In this document: in pieces, positions 1 through 8,871 of the stretch | Numbering within the stretch: the first letter of the stretch is position 1 | Layout: each line of letters begins with the position of its first letter | Translations under genes and position numbers: made by a program | Virus record (IMG/VR): IMGVR_UViG_3300031621_000027 | Location: 1 to 26,490 of that record | Direction: 5' to 3' (one strand) | DNA: 26,490 nt | Source: a virus | The notes under the pieces: generated by a model | What the model saw: only the letters and a program-made list of their open reading frames with translations | The model's database searches: none | What the model was told of the DNA's origin: nothing

Positions 1-440
1 CGGAGTAACCGTGCTAGTCGGAGTAATCGTACTAGTCGGAGTAATCGTCTGAGTTGGAGTAATCGTACTAGTCGGAGTAATCGTCTGGGTCGGAGTAATC
101 GTCTGGGTCGGAGTAATCGTCTGGGTCGGAGTAATCGTCTGAGTCGGAGTAATCGTCTGGGTCGGAGTAATCGTCTGAGTCGGAGTAATCGTCTGAGTCG
201 GAGTAATCGTCTGAGTCGGAGTAATCGTCTGGGTCGGAGTAATCGTCTGAGTCGGAGTAATCGTCTGAGTCGGAGTGATCGTCTGAGTCGGAGTAATCGT
301 ACTAGTCGGAGTGATCGTGCTTGTCGGAGTGATTGTCTGAGTTGGAGTAATCGTACTTGTCGGAGTGGCCGTCTGAGTCGGAGTAACCGTCTGAGTTGGA
401 GTAATCGTACTGGTTGGAGTGACTGTGCTGGTCGGGGTAA
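1..440. repeat. 18-bp tandem repeat array encoding PTQTIT / PTSTIT
   Basis: About 23 degenerate copies of an 18-bp unit of the type ggagtaatcgtctgagtc. Read on the minus strand each encodes six residues (Pro-Thr-Gln/Ser-Thr-Ile/Val-Thr). Many copies are identical, so the array is recent or homogenised and its assembled length may be unreliable. It starts at the window edge and may continue beyond it. Confidence 0.95.
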
Positions 441-1800
441 TTGTGCTGCTGGGCGTTGCCGTTGGACTTATGCAAACATCTTCATCATTATCGACAATTA
501 AAACATTATATGGATTTTTGTACAATATTCGCTCATCAACACAAGGCAAATTTGTCATTCCGTATAATGTAATTTTGAAAAACTCCGACTCTTCATGGAT
601 CGTATCCTCTAGAGTATTGACATGAATTATTTTCATATCTTCACCGTCATTGAAATTTAAAGTGCCAGCGCGGCCAACAAAGTCTAACCCCGACACTGCA
701 GATAAGGATTGGGTTTCAATTTTATAATTTACCGAGAATGGTCCATTATAATTTAATTCACCAATAGCGGGCTCCCTGTAAACCCTAACTCCAGTAGGCT
801 GACCTTCTGTTACGTAGGTCGAATAATACTGGAACCTAATGTTTAAATTTAAAGTATTACAGGTTGGTGTTGGGGTAGTTGTTAATGTTGGAGTAATCGT
901 GCTGGTTGGAGTGATCGTACTGGTCGGAGTGATCGTCTGAGTCGGAGTTGCTGTCTGAGTCGGAGTAATCGTCTGAGTCGGAGTAATCGTCTGAGTTGGA
1001 GTAATCGTACTAGTCGGAGTAATCGTCTGAGTTGGAGTAATCGTCTGAGTTGGAGTAATCGTACTAGTCGGAGTAATCGTCTGAGTTGGAGTAATCGTCT
1101 GAGTTGGAGTAATCGTCTGAGTCGGAGTAATCGTCTGAGTTGGAGTAATCGTCTGAGTCGGAGTAATCGTCTGAGTCGGAGTAATCGTCTGAGTCGGAGT
1201 AATCGTCTGAGTCGGAGTGATCGTCTGAGTTGGAGTAGTTGTTATGGTTGGGGTGACCGTCTGAGTTGAAGTTATCGTGCTGGTCGGAGTAATCGTACTA
1301 GTCGGAGTAATCGTACTAGTCGGAGTAATCGTACTTGTCGGAGTTGTTGTCGGAGTTGTTGTCGGAGTTGTTGTCGGAGTTGTTGTCTGAGTTGCTGTCT
1401 GAGTTGGAGTGGCAGTATTAGAAGGGGTTATTGTGGGGGTCGCCGTAGGTGTGACGCTGTTTGTAGGTGTAGGAGTTGGAGTTAATACTAAAATATCTAA
1501 AACCCCACACTTAGCTTTTCTGTTTGAATTTAAATTCTCAACAAAAACAAAAGCCTTATAGTTTCCCAAATTTGCATAAGAATGATTTAATTTAATGCTA
1601 TAACCTAGATCATGATCCCAAAGTAGTTCTTGGTCACGCATAACATTACCGTCCCCGAAATTCACGCTGTAACGTAAACTTCTATCTACATTAATTTTAT
1701 CCTGAACCTGAAGTATTAAATCAAAAGGATTGCTTCCATACTCAACCCTTGAACCAAAATTAACACAGCAGTCGCCCGATATTGGTGTTGGGGTAATCAT
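1..1800 (-). CDS. PKD / Calx-beta virion display protein with Thr/Pro stalks (partial, C-terminus off the left edge)
   Basis: The frame is open from the ATG at 1798-1800 down to base 1, giving 600 codons with no stop, so the C-terminus lies outside the window. Residues about 1-100 look like a PKD fold: YSVNFGDG is followed by a late NHSY-x4[11 protein letters not shown] strand. Residues about 103-305 are a Thr/Pro stalk made of six-residue PTQTIT-like units. Residues about 306-445 resemble a Calx-beta domain ([34 protein letters not shown]). A second stalk runs from there to the edge. The Calx-beta part is clearly paralogous to the end of the gene just upstream (shared RFQY-x-STY-x2-EGQ and NPY-x-V-x-IVD). 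The ATG lies 2 nt after that gene's stop, with no good ribosome-binding site, so translational coupling is likely. Role inferred: an extended surface protein of the virion, perhaps binding host or particulate glycans. The family assignment rests on motifs only. Confidence 0.8.
   Translation of the reverse strand, partial: MITPTPISGDCCVNFGSRVEYGSNPFDLILQVQDKINVDRSLRYSVNFGDGNVMRDQELLWDHDLGYSIKLNHSYANLGNYKAFVFVENLNSNRKAKCGVLDILVLTPTPTPTNSVTPTATPTITPSNTATPTQTATQTTTPTTTPTTTPTTTPTSTITPTSTITPTSTITPTSTITSTQTVTPTITTTPTQTITPTQTITPTQTITPTQTITPTQTITPTQTITPTQTITPTQTITPTQTITPTSTITPTQTITPTQTITPTSTITPTQTITPTQTITPTQTATPTQTITPTSTITPTSTITPTLTTTPTPTCNTLNLNIRFQYYSTYVTEGQPTGVRVYREPAIGELNYNGPFSVNYKIETQSLSAVSGLDFVGRAGTLNFNDGEDMKIIHVNTLEDTIHEESEFFKITLYGMTNLPCVDERILYKNPYNVLIVDNDEDVCISPTATPSSTITPTSTVTPTSTITPTQTVTPTQTATPTSTITPTQTITPTSTITPTSTITPTQTITPTQTITPTQTITPTQTITPTQTITPTQTITPTQTITPTQTITPTQTITPTQTITPTQTITPTQTITPTSTITPTQTITPTSTITPTSTVTP
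884..1480. repeat. Second 18-bp tandem repeat array in the same gene
   Basis: Roughly 30 units of the same 18-bp family as the array at the left edge, separated from it by the Calx-beta segment. Near 1339-1385 the unit shortens to 12 bp (four copies of ggagttgttgtc, encoding PTTT). Both arrays are in frame in one gene, so recombination between them could delete the domain that separates them. Confidence 0.93.
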
Positions 1801-1802
1801 TC

Positions 1803-3935
1803 TTATGAAGGATCAACTATGAATACGGAATATGGATTTACCGCGTAAATTTGAGCGCGAGCCGTAAGACTTCTGGGATTATATAGCTCTAAGTAGAAAA
1901 ATTCGTCGTTTTCTCTGGGGGTTTTAATTGCAGGTATTGGCAGTCCAGTCACGGAAATCTCTTTAAACATTTCTCCTTGTGCGAACGATAAAGTTCCCGA
2001 CCCAGAAATATAATCGTAATGACCAAAAGGAAAACCTATGCCTGATCCAGATGCACTATTATTAGCATTTTTACTCGTGTAGTCTACAGAGAACGATTCA
2101 TAAGAATTATGACTTACGGCTGTATCTCTATAAACCTTTACTGCGGCTGTCTGCCCTTCAATTAAATAAGTGGAAGAATACTGAAACCTTACAAATTGAC
2201 TATTTAGAGGGCTCACTGAAGGAGTTATCGTCACTGTTGGAGTTATTGTTGGAGTTATTGTGCTCGTTGGAGTTATTGTGCTCGTTGGAGTTACTGTTAA
2301 GCTTGGAGTTATTGTTTGGGTTGGAGTCGGTGTTGTGCTATGGGTGGGAGTAATTGTAGGGGTTGGAGTTGGGCTTTTAAATGGAGTTGTAGTAACCGAC
2401 ACGCTCGGAGTTAAGGTCGGAGTGATCGTTTGAGTTGGAGTGACTGTTTGGGTCGAGGTTACTGTCTGGGTAGGAGTAACTGTCTGAGTCGGAGTTATTG
2501 TTTGAGTAGGGGCGACGGTATAGCTAGGGGTAATCGTGCTAGTTGGTGTAATCGTCTGAGTTGGAGTTGCCGTCTGGGTGGGAGTGACCGTGTTGGTTGG
2601 AGTTATAGTTGAAGTGACGGTTATCGTTGGAGTTAAAGTTGGAGTGACGCTTGGAGTAGGAGTGGGGCTTAAGGCTATAATTGGCGGAGGAAATGCTAAA
2701 TGGTCAGGGTCAGATGAAGACGGGTCTCCTGCTGGAGGAAATGGGTTATTAGCCTGAGGGGCTGATGAAGAGTTCAAGCATCCTCCGCTGATTAAAAATC
2801 CATTTTTTCGAGTTAATGTGAAATCAAAACTTAAATCTACAGAAGCTATATCATTAACCTGCATACTTGTATTCTGAGCTTTTAGAACGGCATTGTCTAC
2901 AACATAAGTCATTAATGTATGCCTACTCTGATTTTCGTTTGCGCAGAAATGTGATGCGGGTGGGCAGTTAGACTGACAATCAATAGTTATCTTATAAGGT
3001 TTATCTTTTTTTAAAATTTGATTTAAATTACCATCATTTATTTCTCTTTTTATTATATTAAAATTTAATGAACCTCTTGCTGGTAAATTCATTTTTCTGT
3101 CATATGGATACATAGACCCCATTCCATATAAGTTTCGTCTACTCATATCGATATTTAAATCAAAACTTGTAGCATTAGCGTTAGTTGTTGACACCGCTAC
3201 TCCTCCAACATTTAATTCTTCTAATTTTAATTTTAAATAATTAGGAAGTAATGCTGGATAATCATATTCATTAGCTAAATCTTCTCCACCGAAACCATAA
3301 GTATGTCTCTCTTTGTAAGTGCCGTCGTACAAATGTATTGCTGGTATATAATTATTACCAGAATATGTATCTACTTTTATATTAGAGGCTTGATAACCAA
3401 CAGAGGCTCTCACTGGAGAGTTAATGTTTGCTGACAGGGAATAATTATTAGCGAAAGCATTGCCTATTCCCACTACATAATGACCACTAAAGTCTGAGTC
3501 ATTCAATAAATAATTTGCCTGCTTATTAACATCACTCCTAAGAACTAAAAAGAAATTCTTGTCGCCAAAATGCCTTGATATAAAACTGTTTTCGGCTATT
3601 CCCCCAGAAGGTACCACATTAAAATTTAACAAATATTCATTAAGACCACATGTTGGCAGATATTCAAACTGAAAGTTAACAGGTACGGGTTCAATGTTTA
3701 CATCAATGTTAGAGCCCGGTAGCGGATCGGCAGAAATGATATTAATAGTTCTAGTTAATAAGTCTTCATGTCCAATTTGTTTAATTTCCTCTCTGTTTAT
3801 GTCAAAACCATAAGACACAGATTGAACCTTAGTTATTTTTCTCAACAAAGAAGCATTACCCAATTGATGTGGCCTAAATGCTGGCGATGGTCCAACGAAC
3901 AATGCAGCATAATCCGATCTAAAGAAACTCCTCAT
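1803..3935 (-). CDS. Tail-tube-like protein fused to a Thr/Pro stalk and a Calx-beta domain
   Basis: A 710-aa protein in three parts. Residues 1-415 are paralogous to the 536-aa protein just upstream. Both begin with a [RQ]S[DE]-x-ALFV[GS]P-like motif. Both have a KVQS-x2-Y-x-F-x-INR-x3-x2-GH segment and a Gly-Asn-x5-YSL strand, and both have a DxxCx2-3C-like cysteine group late in the domain (CQSNC here). Residues about 416-577 are a stalk of PTQTIT-like units. Residues about 580-710 resemble a Calx-beta domain ([33 protein letters not shown]). No better start exists than the ATG at 3935, since it preserves the paralogous N-terminus; AAAGG sits unusually close to it. Inferred role: a minor or decorated tail-tube subunit carrying an exposed stalk and adhesin-like domain. 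It could instead be a separate tail spike that reuses the tube fold. Confidence 0.85.
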   Translation of the reverse strand: MRSFFRSDYAALFVGPSPAFRPHQLGNASLLRKITKVQSVSYGFDINREEIKQIGHEDLLTRTINIISADPLPGSNIDVNIEPVPVNFQFEYLPTCGLNEYLLNFNVVPSGGIAENSFISRHFGDKNFFLVLRSDVNKQANYLLNDSDFSGHYVVGIGNAFANNYSLSANINSPVRASVGYQASNIKVDTYSGNNYIPAIHLYDGTYKERHTYGFGGEDLANEYDYPALLPNYLKLKLEELNVGGVAVSTTNANATSFDLNIDMSRRNLYGMGSMYPYDRKMNLPARGSLNFNIIKREINDGNLNQILKKDKPYKITIDCQSNCPPASHFCANENQSRHTLMTYVVDNAVLKAQNTSMQVNDIASVDLSFDFTLTRKNGFLISGGCLNSSSAPQANNPFPPAGDPSSSDPDHLAFPPPIIALSPTPTPSVTPTLTPTITVTSTITPTNTVTPTQTATPTQTITPTSTITPSYTVAPTQTITPTQTVTPTQTVTSTQTVTPTQTITPTLTPSVSVTTTPFKSPTPTPTITPTHSTTPTPTQTITPSLTVTPTSTITPTSTITPTITPTVTITPSVSPLNSQFVRFQYSSTYLIEGQTAAVKVYRDTAVSHNSYESFSVDYTSKNANNSASGSGIGFPFGHYDYISGSGTLSFAQGEMFKEISVTGLPIPAIKTPRENDEFFYLELYNPRSLTARAQIYAVNPYSVFIVDPS
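2208..2680. repeat. Degenerate Thr/Pro-coding repeat array
   Basis: Units of 18 bp (six residues, PTxTxT) and shorter ones, more diverged than the arrays in the neighbouring gene. Read on the minus strand they encode the stalk between the tube-like and Calx-beta domains. The divergence suggests this array is older or less often homogenised. Confidence 0.85.
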
Positions 3936-3948
3936 ACCTTTGTAAACA

Positions 3949-3980
3949 ATTACACCACAACCCTAAGATTGTGGTGCAAT
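3949..3980 (-). terminator. 12-bp hairpin between the two tail-tube paralogues (attenuator or partial terminator)
   Basis: ATTACACCACAA (3949-3960) and TTGTGGTGCAAT (3969-3980) form a 12-bp stem with an 8-nt loop. The single mismatch becomes a G-U pair only in the minus-strand transcript, which suits the direction of the flanking genes. The bases after the stem on that strand (TTGTTTACA) are not a convincing U-tract. Partial attenuation, or stabilisation of the mRNA 3' end, seems more likely than full termination. The stem ends 13 nt before the next ATG. Confidence 0.5.
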
Positions 3981-4007
3981 ATAATAAAATTAAAATTAAT
4001 TAATTAC

Positions 4008-4023
4008 ATTTATTTAAATAAAT
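4008..4023. repeat. 16-bp AT-only palindrome downstream of the tail-tube gene
   Basis: ATTTATTTAAATAAAT is a perfect palindrome a few bases past the stop codon of the upstream minus-strand gene. In a region this AT-rich it could be chance. Alternatively it could add to mRNA 3'-end structure together with the nearby hairpin. Confidence 0.3.
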
Positions 4024-4029
4024 TTTATA

Positions 4030-5640
4030 TTAGTTAGTTCTCTCGGACAACTCTCTAGAGAATCCGTCTTGAACTTCAAGCCCTGCAGCATATCCTACAC
4101 CAGTGGTGCCGAGATGTCCATACTTATAGTATTTTAATCCATCTCCAGTATTTTCTACTGTAGGAAAGGATTTATAAAGTCCGTCATGACCTGTTTGATT
4201 TTCAAAGCCGCTCATAAATACGCCAACCCCTTTTTCTTCAGGTCCGCCTATTTGCGTAGAGAAAGTTAGATCCACACTCTTATTGTCTCCAATAGCAGAA
4301 CTAAAGCTTTCCGAGTCAAGCACTGCTTGCTTAAAGTCGATTACGACTGCATCAGGATTACTATTTGGATCACAAACTACACATGCTGGATTTTTCATTC
4401 TGACTTGTAGGTCGTATTTTCCTCCGCAGATAAGGTCAACTAAGTTTCCTTCTTTTAAGTCTGCCACTAAAGCATTCACACTAAGTGTGCAGGTAATTGG
4501 AAAATCAACTTCTTTTGCATAAGCATAAGTATTACCAAGCCTTTGGAGTGAAGTTCTACCCATTGGTGTTGACAATGTAAAGCTTTGAATGTGAGCACTA
4601 CCCTTATCTTCTGGACCGTACCCAAAAGCTTTACCAGAAAGCTGTTTTGCAATCAATCCAGCATCCCTAAGATCAATATTAATATCGCCCGGCTTTAAAA
4701 CACTCTCTCCCTGACCTGTCTCAGCAGGAGGTAAAAAGAAACATCTGTCACAAATCAAAGTGCCGTCTTGAGGCTCAATTGCTGGAATGTCTTTAAAGTT
4801 TGTGCCAATGTCTGATTTTATATTTAAGCCTTCTACAGAAATGGATGCTGTTGGAAATGACCCAACACTACCTTCTAGAGAGTAGTCGGTTACATAACCA
4901 TTACCCAAACTGATTGTTGTTTTGTCTTGCTCCGAGACCATTTGATCTCCGATAGTCACATCTCTTCCTTCTGGAACTGTTTCTATGAAAAAGTTATTTC
5001 CGAATTCATTTTGAGACCTAGTCATCATTCCTGATAAACTCTGAAACGAGCCATCAGTAACCATGCCTAGTAATCTTTCATTTTCTAGATCTGTTAAGTA
5101 ATAAGAGAAGTCCATACTTACTGTTGGGGCCTCTAAAACTACGGAGTCTAGTCTTCCTAAATGCCCAAACTGATTGACGTCTTGTCTATTTATAGTAAAG
5201 CTATAATTTGCACTTTGAACTCTCTTTAATTGTTCAACAGTAGTTCCCCATGCTCCATCTTGAAATTTATTTGAGCTTGCATTTAAATATTGTAAAGCTG
5301 AACCGCTTAAATGAGATTTTCCTGAAAATCCAGCTGCAAGTAAAACTGGATGCACTCCAGACATATCTAATGGGTCCGAACTGCCATAAAATCCTGTACA
5401 TTTAAAAGTTCTGAACTTAAAGTCCTCGAGCGGATTAATTCCTCCAACACCTTTGCAAGCATTGAATGTAATGGCTGTTTGATTATGCCCACTACCCGAA
5501 ACCATACAGTCAGGTAATCCCGCCGCGTTGGCTACACTCTTCGGTGGCATGTAGTATATATGGTGGCCTGTTGTATCAGGCGATACAAAAAGGGCTTCAC
5601 TTTGGTAGATAACTCTATTTCTTGCTGGTAAATTACTCAT
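4030..5640 (-). CDS. Putative major tail tube protein (536 aa)
   Basis: No family is certain by eye, but several clues point to a tail-tube-type protein. It lies after connector-like genes and before stalked tail proteins. It has a diverged paralogue next door, and two smaller relatives lie directly after the tape measure. Shared elements include VQSANYSFTINR followed by GH, a Gly-Asn-Gly-Tyr-x3-YSL strand followed by a FPTASISVEG segment, and a late GRTSLQRLGNTYAY stretch matching [13 protein letters not shown] in the paralogue. At 536 aa it is much longer than the usual 150-250 aa tube subunit. Two CxxC pairs (CDRC and CVVC) could bind a metal or form disulfides. The start ATG has no Shine-Dalgarno sequence but an A/T-rich leader. 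A 61-nt gap precedes it with no confident promoter. Being a major virion protein is inference. Confidence 0.85.
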   Translation of the reverse strand: MSNLPARNRVIYQSEALFVSPDTTGHHIYYMPPKSVANAAGLPDCMVSGSGHNQTAITFNACKGVGGINPLEDFKFRTFKCTGFYGSSDPLDMSGVHPVLLAAGFSGKSHLSGSALQYLNASSNKFQDGAWGTTVEQLKRVQSANYSFTINRQDVNQFGHLGRLDSVVLEAPTVSMDFSYYLTDLENERLLGMVTDGSFQSLSGMMTRSQNEFGNNFFIETVPEGRDVTIGDQMVSEQDKTTISLGNGYVTDYSLEGSVGSFPTASISVEGLNIKSDIGTNFKDIPAIEPQDGTLICDRCFFLPPAETGQGESVLKPGDINIDLRDAGLIAKQLSGKAFGYGPEDKGSAHIQSFTLSTPMGRTSLQRLGNTYAYAKEVDFPITCTLSVNALVADLKEGNLVDLICGGKYDLQVRMKNPACVVCDPNSNPDAVVIDFKQAVLDSESFSSAIGDNKSVDLTFSTQIGGPEEKGVGVFMSGFENQTGHDGLYKSFPTVENTGDGLKYYKYGHLGTTGVGYAAGLEVQDGFSRELSERTN

Positions 5641-5701
5641 TTTATTATTAAATATATGGCGGTTTTAATTAAATACACACAAAATAAAAAGTTGTGAAAA
5701 A

Positions 5702-7486
5702 TTAATGCCACCTACCGGAGAATAATAAGTCAAAATTCCCGTTAATTGCATTGGTAGTTTTCGCTGTTGTATCGCCATCTACTCGAAGTTCTATATAAAA
5801 ATGAATTTTACCATCAGGCTGATTGGCTTTATTGATCTTTGCAGATCTTGCCGCACCCTGACAAGTGAGGCTTCCTGCACAATCAAGTAGTCCAAAGTCG
5901 TATATTCCATATGCAGTATTAGCAGCATAGAAAGCAAGAGGTAATTCTGATGTGTCTGTACTTACAGGGATACTTGTGCCTCCGATACTTACCTCTGCCC
6001 ATTGACTGTAGGTGGTGGAAGAAGATGCTGCTAGACCTCCAAAGGTGGGGCCGCTAAGTGAATTTGGACTTAATTGACTTACTCCTCCTGACGGAATGAC
6101 TGCTGAAGCATCTATACTAAATTCAGTAGCTCCCACAGGCCAAGTCATTGGAAACGAAACACCTCCAGCAGATAAAGTTGTAGAGTTTGCATGCTCATTA
6201 CTATCATCTCCATCCAGTGTGATAATTTGAGCAAATTCGGCAAAGGCTTGGCTGGGAGTGCTTGGGCTAACAGTAGCGGTTGGAGTAACTGTAATACTCG
6301 GAGTTGTGGTCGATGTAATTGTTGGGGTAACTGTATTAGTTGGAGTAACTGTAATACTCGGAGTTGTAGTTGATGTAATTGTTGGAGTAACTGTAATACT
6401 CGGAGTTGTGGTGGTTGAAATTGTTGGGGTAACCGTAATGCTCGGAGTAGTAGTCGATGTAATTGTTGGGGTAACTGTATTGGTTGGAGTGACCGTATTA
6501 GTTGGAGTAACTGTAATGCTCGGAGTCGTAGTTGATGTAATTGTTGGGGTAACTGTAATACTCGGAGTTGTGGTGGTTGAAATTGTTGGGGTAACCGTAA
6601 TGCTCGGAGTAGTAGTCGATGTAATTGTTGGGGTAACTGTATTGGTTGGAGTAACCGTATTAGTTGGAGTAACTGTAATACTCGGAGTTGTAGTCGATGT
6701 AATTGTTGGGGTAACTGTAATGCTCGGAGTCGTAGTTGATGTAATTGTTGGAGTAACCGTATTAGTTGGAGTAATCGTAATGCTCGGAGTTGTAGTCGAT
6801 GTAATTGTTGGAGTAACCGTATTAGTTGGAGTAACTGTAATGCTCGGAGTCGTAGTCGATGTAATTGTTGGGGTAATCGTAATGCTCGGAGTCGTAGTTG
6901 ATGTAATTGTTGGAGTTACCGTATTAGTTGGAGTAATCGTAATACTCGGAGTTGTAGTCGATGTAATTGTTGGAGTTACCGTATTGGTTGGAGTAACTCC
7001 AACGCTCGAAGTAACTGTAAGACTCGGAGTTGTAGTTGACGTAACTGTTGGAGTGGGATTAACATTACCGTTTGTAGGTGTCACTGTGCTAGTCGGAGTT
7101 ACTGTGCTGGTCGAAGTGACGGTTGGCGAGGGAACAATACTAGTCTTAGTAACGGTCGGAGTAACGGTCGGAGTAACGGCTGGAGTGCTGGACGGTAATG
7201 GAGGACACGCGAAAATAATTCCCGTCAAGTTTGGGCCGATACAGTCAATTTCTCCTTCGTTATTAGAGGCTGTAACTTTATAGTTGTAAGTGACACCGCA
7301 GTCAGGAACTAAATCCAATCCAGTAATACTAATAGGGTTTCCTGTTACTCCCGCAGCTATTGAGTTTACATAATAAAAACCGCCAGTAGTACCTTGAGAC
7401 ACATTTTGCCTATACAGCTTATATTCGTCGGCCAGATATGGGCTTTCGTTGCGATGCAGAAAACTATAATATACTTTGTAGGACAT
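5702..7486 (-). CDS. FN3-like virion protein with a long Thr/Pro/Ser stalk and a C-terminal head domain
   Basis: A 594-aa protein. Residues 1-93 look like a fibronectin type III fold, with a YKLYRQN strand, ISITGLDLVPDCG and YNYKVTASNNEGE. Residues about 100-410 are a low-complexity stalk built from two unit types, PTNTVT (6 aa) and PTITSTTTPSITVT (14 aa). Residues about 411-594 form a separate domain without repeats, containing two cysteines (CAGSLTC) and ending FDLLFSGRWH. I do not recognise this domain. FN3-like and Ig-like modules are common on phage tail proteins and are thought to bind weakly to surface carbohydrates. The layout (anchor, stalk, head) suits a fibre-like appendage. Which end attaches to the virion is unknown. 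The gene lies in the leftward tail operon, 26 nt after the 452-aa gene. Confidence 0.85.
   Translation of the reverse strand: MSYKVYYSFLHRNESPYLADEYKLYRQNVSQGTTGGFYYVNSIAAGVTGNPISITGLDLVPDCGVTYNYKVTASNNEGEIDCIGPNLTGIIFACPPLPSSTPAVTPTVTPTVTKTSIVPSPTVTSTSTVTPTSTVTPTNGNVNPTPTVTSTTTPSLTVTSSVGVTPTNTVTPTITSTTTPSITITPTNTVTPTITSTTTPSITITPTITSTTTPSITVTPTNTVTPTITSTTTPSITITPTNTVTPTITSTTTPSITVTPTITSTTTPSITVTPTNTVTPTNTVTPTITSTTTPSITVTPTISTTTTPSITVTPTITSTTTPSITVTPTNTVTPTNTVTPTITSTTTPSITVTPTISTTTTPSITVTPTITSTTTPSITVTPTNTVTPTITSTTTPSITVTPTATVSPSTPSQAFAEFAQIITLDGDDSNEHANSTTLSAGGVSFPMTWPVGATEFSIDASAVIPSGGVSQLSPNSLSGPTFGGLAASSSTTYSQWAEVSIGGTSIPVSTDTSELPLAFYAANTAYGIYDFGLLDCAGSLTCQGAARSAKINKANQPDGKIHFYIELRVDGDTTAKTTNAINGNFDLLFSGRWH
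6258..7200. repeat. Composite tandem repeat (18-bp and 42-bp units) encoding the stalk
   Basis: Two units alternate: an 18-bp unit (PTNTVT) and a 42-bp unit (PTITSTTTPSITVT). Often they join as a 60-bp higher-order repeat. Longer blocks also recur nearly identically, for example around 6375-6530 and 6555-6680, which implies block duplication and not only single-unit slippage. The reverse strand carries a long open frame here that is a by-product of the repeat composition. Confidence 0.93.
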
Positions 7487-7512
7487 GTTTTTTTATAAGT
7501 ACACTTTTTTTA

Positions 7513-8871
7513 CTAACATGGAACATAAACTGAACATTCAAATTCAATATGAGAATTTCCGCCAATTCTAATAAGTTCTAAAATTTGACTTCCCCTACCC
7601 AACCATTTGATTTCAAAGCTTACTCCGCCAATATCTCTAGTTATAGACTCGCCAATATTAGCAAACTTATGTCCGTCCCAGATTAAATTGTTAGAAGAGT
7701 CTGATCCAATTTTTATTGACACTCCCATTAAATTAAGAAAAGCTACTTGGCCCGCAGTTCCATCCATTTTGATTATTATTTTGCCATTTTGTGCGACAAC
7801 TATATTTGCAACTTCGCCAGCTTGCATCCTGTAATGCTGTACCGATGTCAGGAACATTCCGTAAGGGGCATAAGGTTCTAAAGTAGCCAACTCTAACCCA
7901 AAGGGCGGAAATGGAGCTTGCTCAACTTCCAAAGTTAAAGCGTATGGGGCTAAAGGTAAATTTGGAACCAAAGGAGGTCTTGATGCTTTTGGCTCTTGCA
8001 GTGGAGCTCTTGGAAATCTATGAGCTCTAATTGAAAAATCTACAAAACCTATGTACAAACCAGGGTGGGCTTTTTTGGCAACTCGATCATTCAGCTTAGA
8101 AACTACAACCTTGTCTAGATAGAATGTACTTCCACTATTTTGAAGGTTATAGTACCTATCCATCAAGTCCTTATAGTCGTAATGTCCGTATTTTAAATCC
8201 CCAAATTCATTTAATGGGTGCTCGTAAAACCCCACATTAGCAATACTGGTTGATGTTAAATCCTTTAATATTGAAAAAACTCCATCTAATTGATAAGAAT
8301 TTTCTGCAAAAACCACACACCGAATACTACTTTCGGTAATGTCTTCTCCCCCAAAAGCAAAAGGTATATTTTCCCCCTGCTCGTAAGAACAAAAAATTGC
8401 AGGCACGACTTGATCATAAGCTTTTATGCCTTTGAATATGTCCTGATCAAATCTACTATTTTTATCAAATTTAGTTTCGATCAATAATTCTTCTTCAGTT
8501 TGATCTGTAATATATATATTAAAATCTTTTACTGAATACTTGCCATCAATATTTGAGGATGCATCAGCTAAATTTTTCGGTATTAAAACCCGTCCATTAT
8601 TGAAGTCGTATTTTATTCCTTGCTTGGATCTATCTATAAAGTATCCATCTAAATTTATTCCATCAATAATATTAGCTTTGCTTATTGAAGAATCGGTGAC
8701 CCATTGCTTATGGGGAGACGCGAAAGAAATGTAATCTGAATCTAATCTGTCGTCAGACTGATAATAGAAAGAAGAGTCAATGTTCTGGAAAGATTCTCCA
8801 CGGCATAATATGACATGATCTAACCATAAAGCAAAACTAGTTATTACCTGATGCTGAAACTGTGGTTTCAT
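7513..8871 (-). CDS. Phage structural protein, possibly tail terminator or tail-associated (452 aa)
   Basis: I do not recognise a named family with certainty. The N-terminal 280 residues are mixed alpha/beta, with FALWLDHVILCRGE near the start and VVPAIFCSYEQGE and GFYEHPLNEFGD further in. A proline-rich hinge follows at about residues 283-340 (PRAPLQEPKASRPPLVPNLP, then APYG- and PPFG-type turns). The last 110 residues are a beta-rich domain (NIVVAQNGKIIIKMDG, ILELIRIGGN). Its start overlaps the preceding gene's stop by one base (TAATG on the minus strand), so it is co-translated with the putative tail-completion gene. That position, between connector and tube genes, would suit a tail terminator with an added exposed C-terminal domain, but this is inferred from order only. 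Confidence 0.8.
   Translation of the reverse strand: MKPQFQHQVITSFALWLDHVILCRGESFQNIDSSFYYQSDDRLDSDYISFASPHKQWVTDSSISKANIIDGINLDGYFIDRSKQGIKYDFNNGRVLIPKNLADASSNIDGKYSVKDFNIYITDQTEEELLIETKFDKNSRFDQDIFKGIKAYDQVVPAIFCSYEQGENIPFAFGGEDITESSIRCVVFAENSYQLDGVFSILKDLTSTSIANVGFYEHPLNEFGDLKYGHYDYKDLMDRYYNLQNSGSTFYLDKVVVSKLNDRVAKKAHPGLYIGFVDFSIRAHRFPRAPLQEPKASRPPLVPNLPLAPYALTLEVEQAPFPPFGLELATLEPYAPYGMFLTSVQHYRMQAGEVANIVVAQNGKIIIKMDGTAGQVAFLNLMGVSIKIGSDSSNNLIWDGHKFANIGESITRDIGGVSFEIKWLGRGSQILELIRIGGNSHIEFECSVYVPC

Noticed and set aside
419-625. Short plus-strand frame beginning in the left repeat array
   Set aside because: Antisense to the open display-protein frame across its whole length, with no independent coding signal.
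1-1480. CRISPR array
   Set aside because: The repeats are contiguous 18-bp units in frame with coding sequence and have no unique spacers.
4008-4023. AT palindrome as an attachment or recombination site
   Set aside because: No second copy, no integrase gene in the window, and such palindromes are expected by chance in sequence this AT-rich.
6258-7283. Long plus-strand open frame encoding a hydrophobic VGVTV repeat protein
   Set aside because: It is the reverse complement of the Thr/Pro-coding repeats, whose composition avoids stops in that frame. It lies antisense within a gene that has recognisable domains on both sides.
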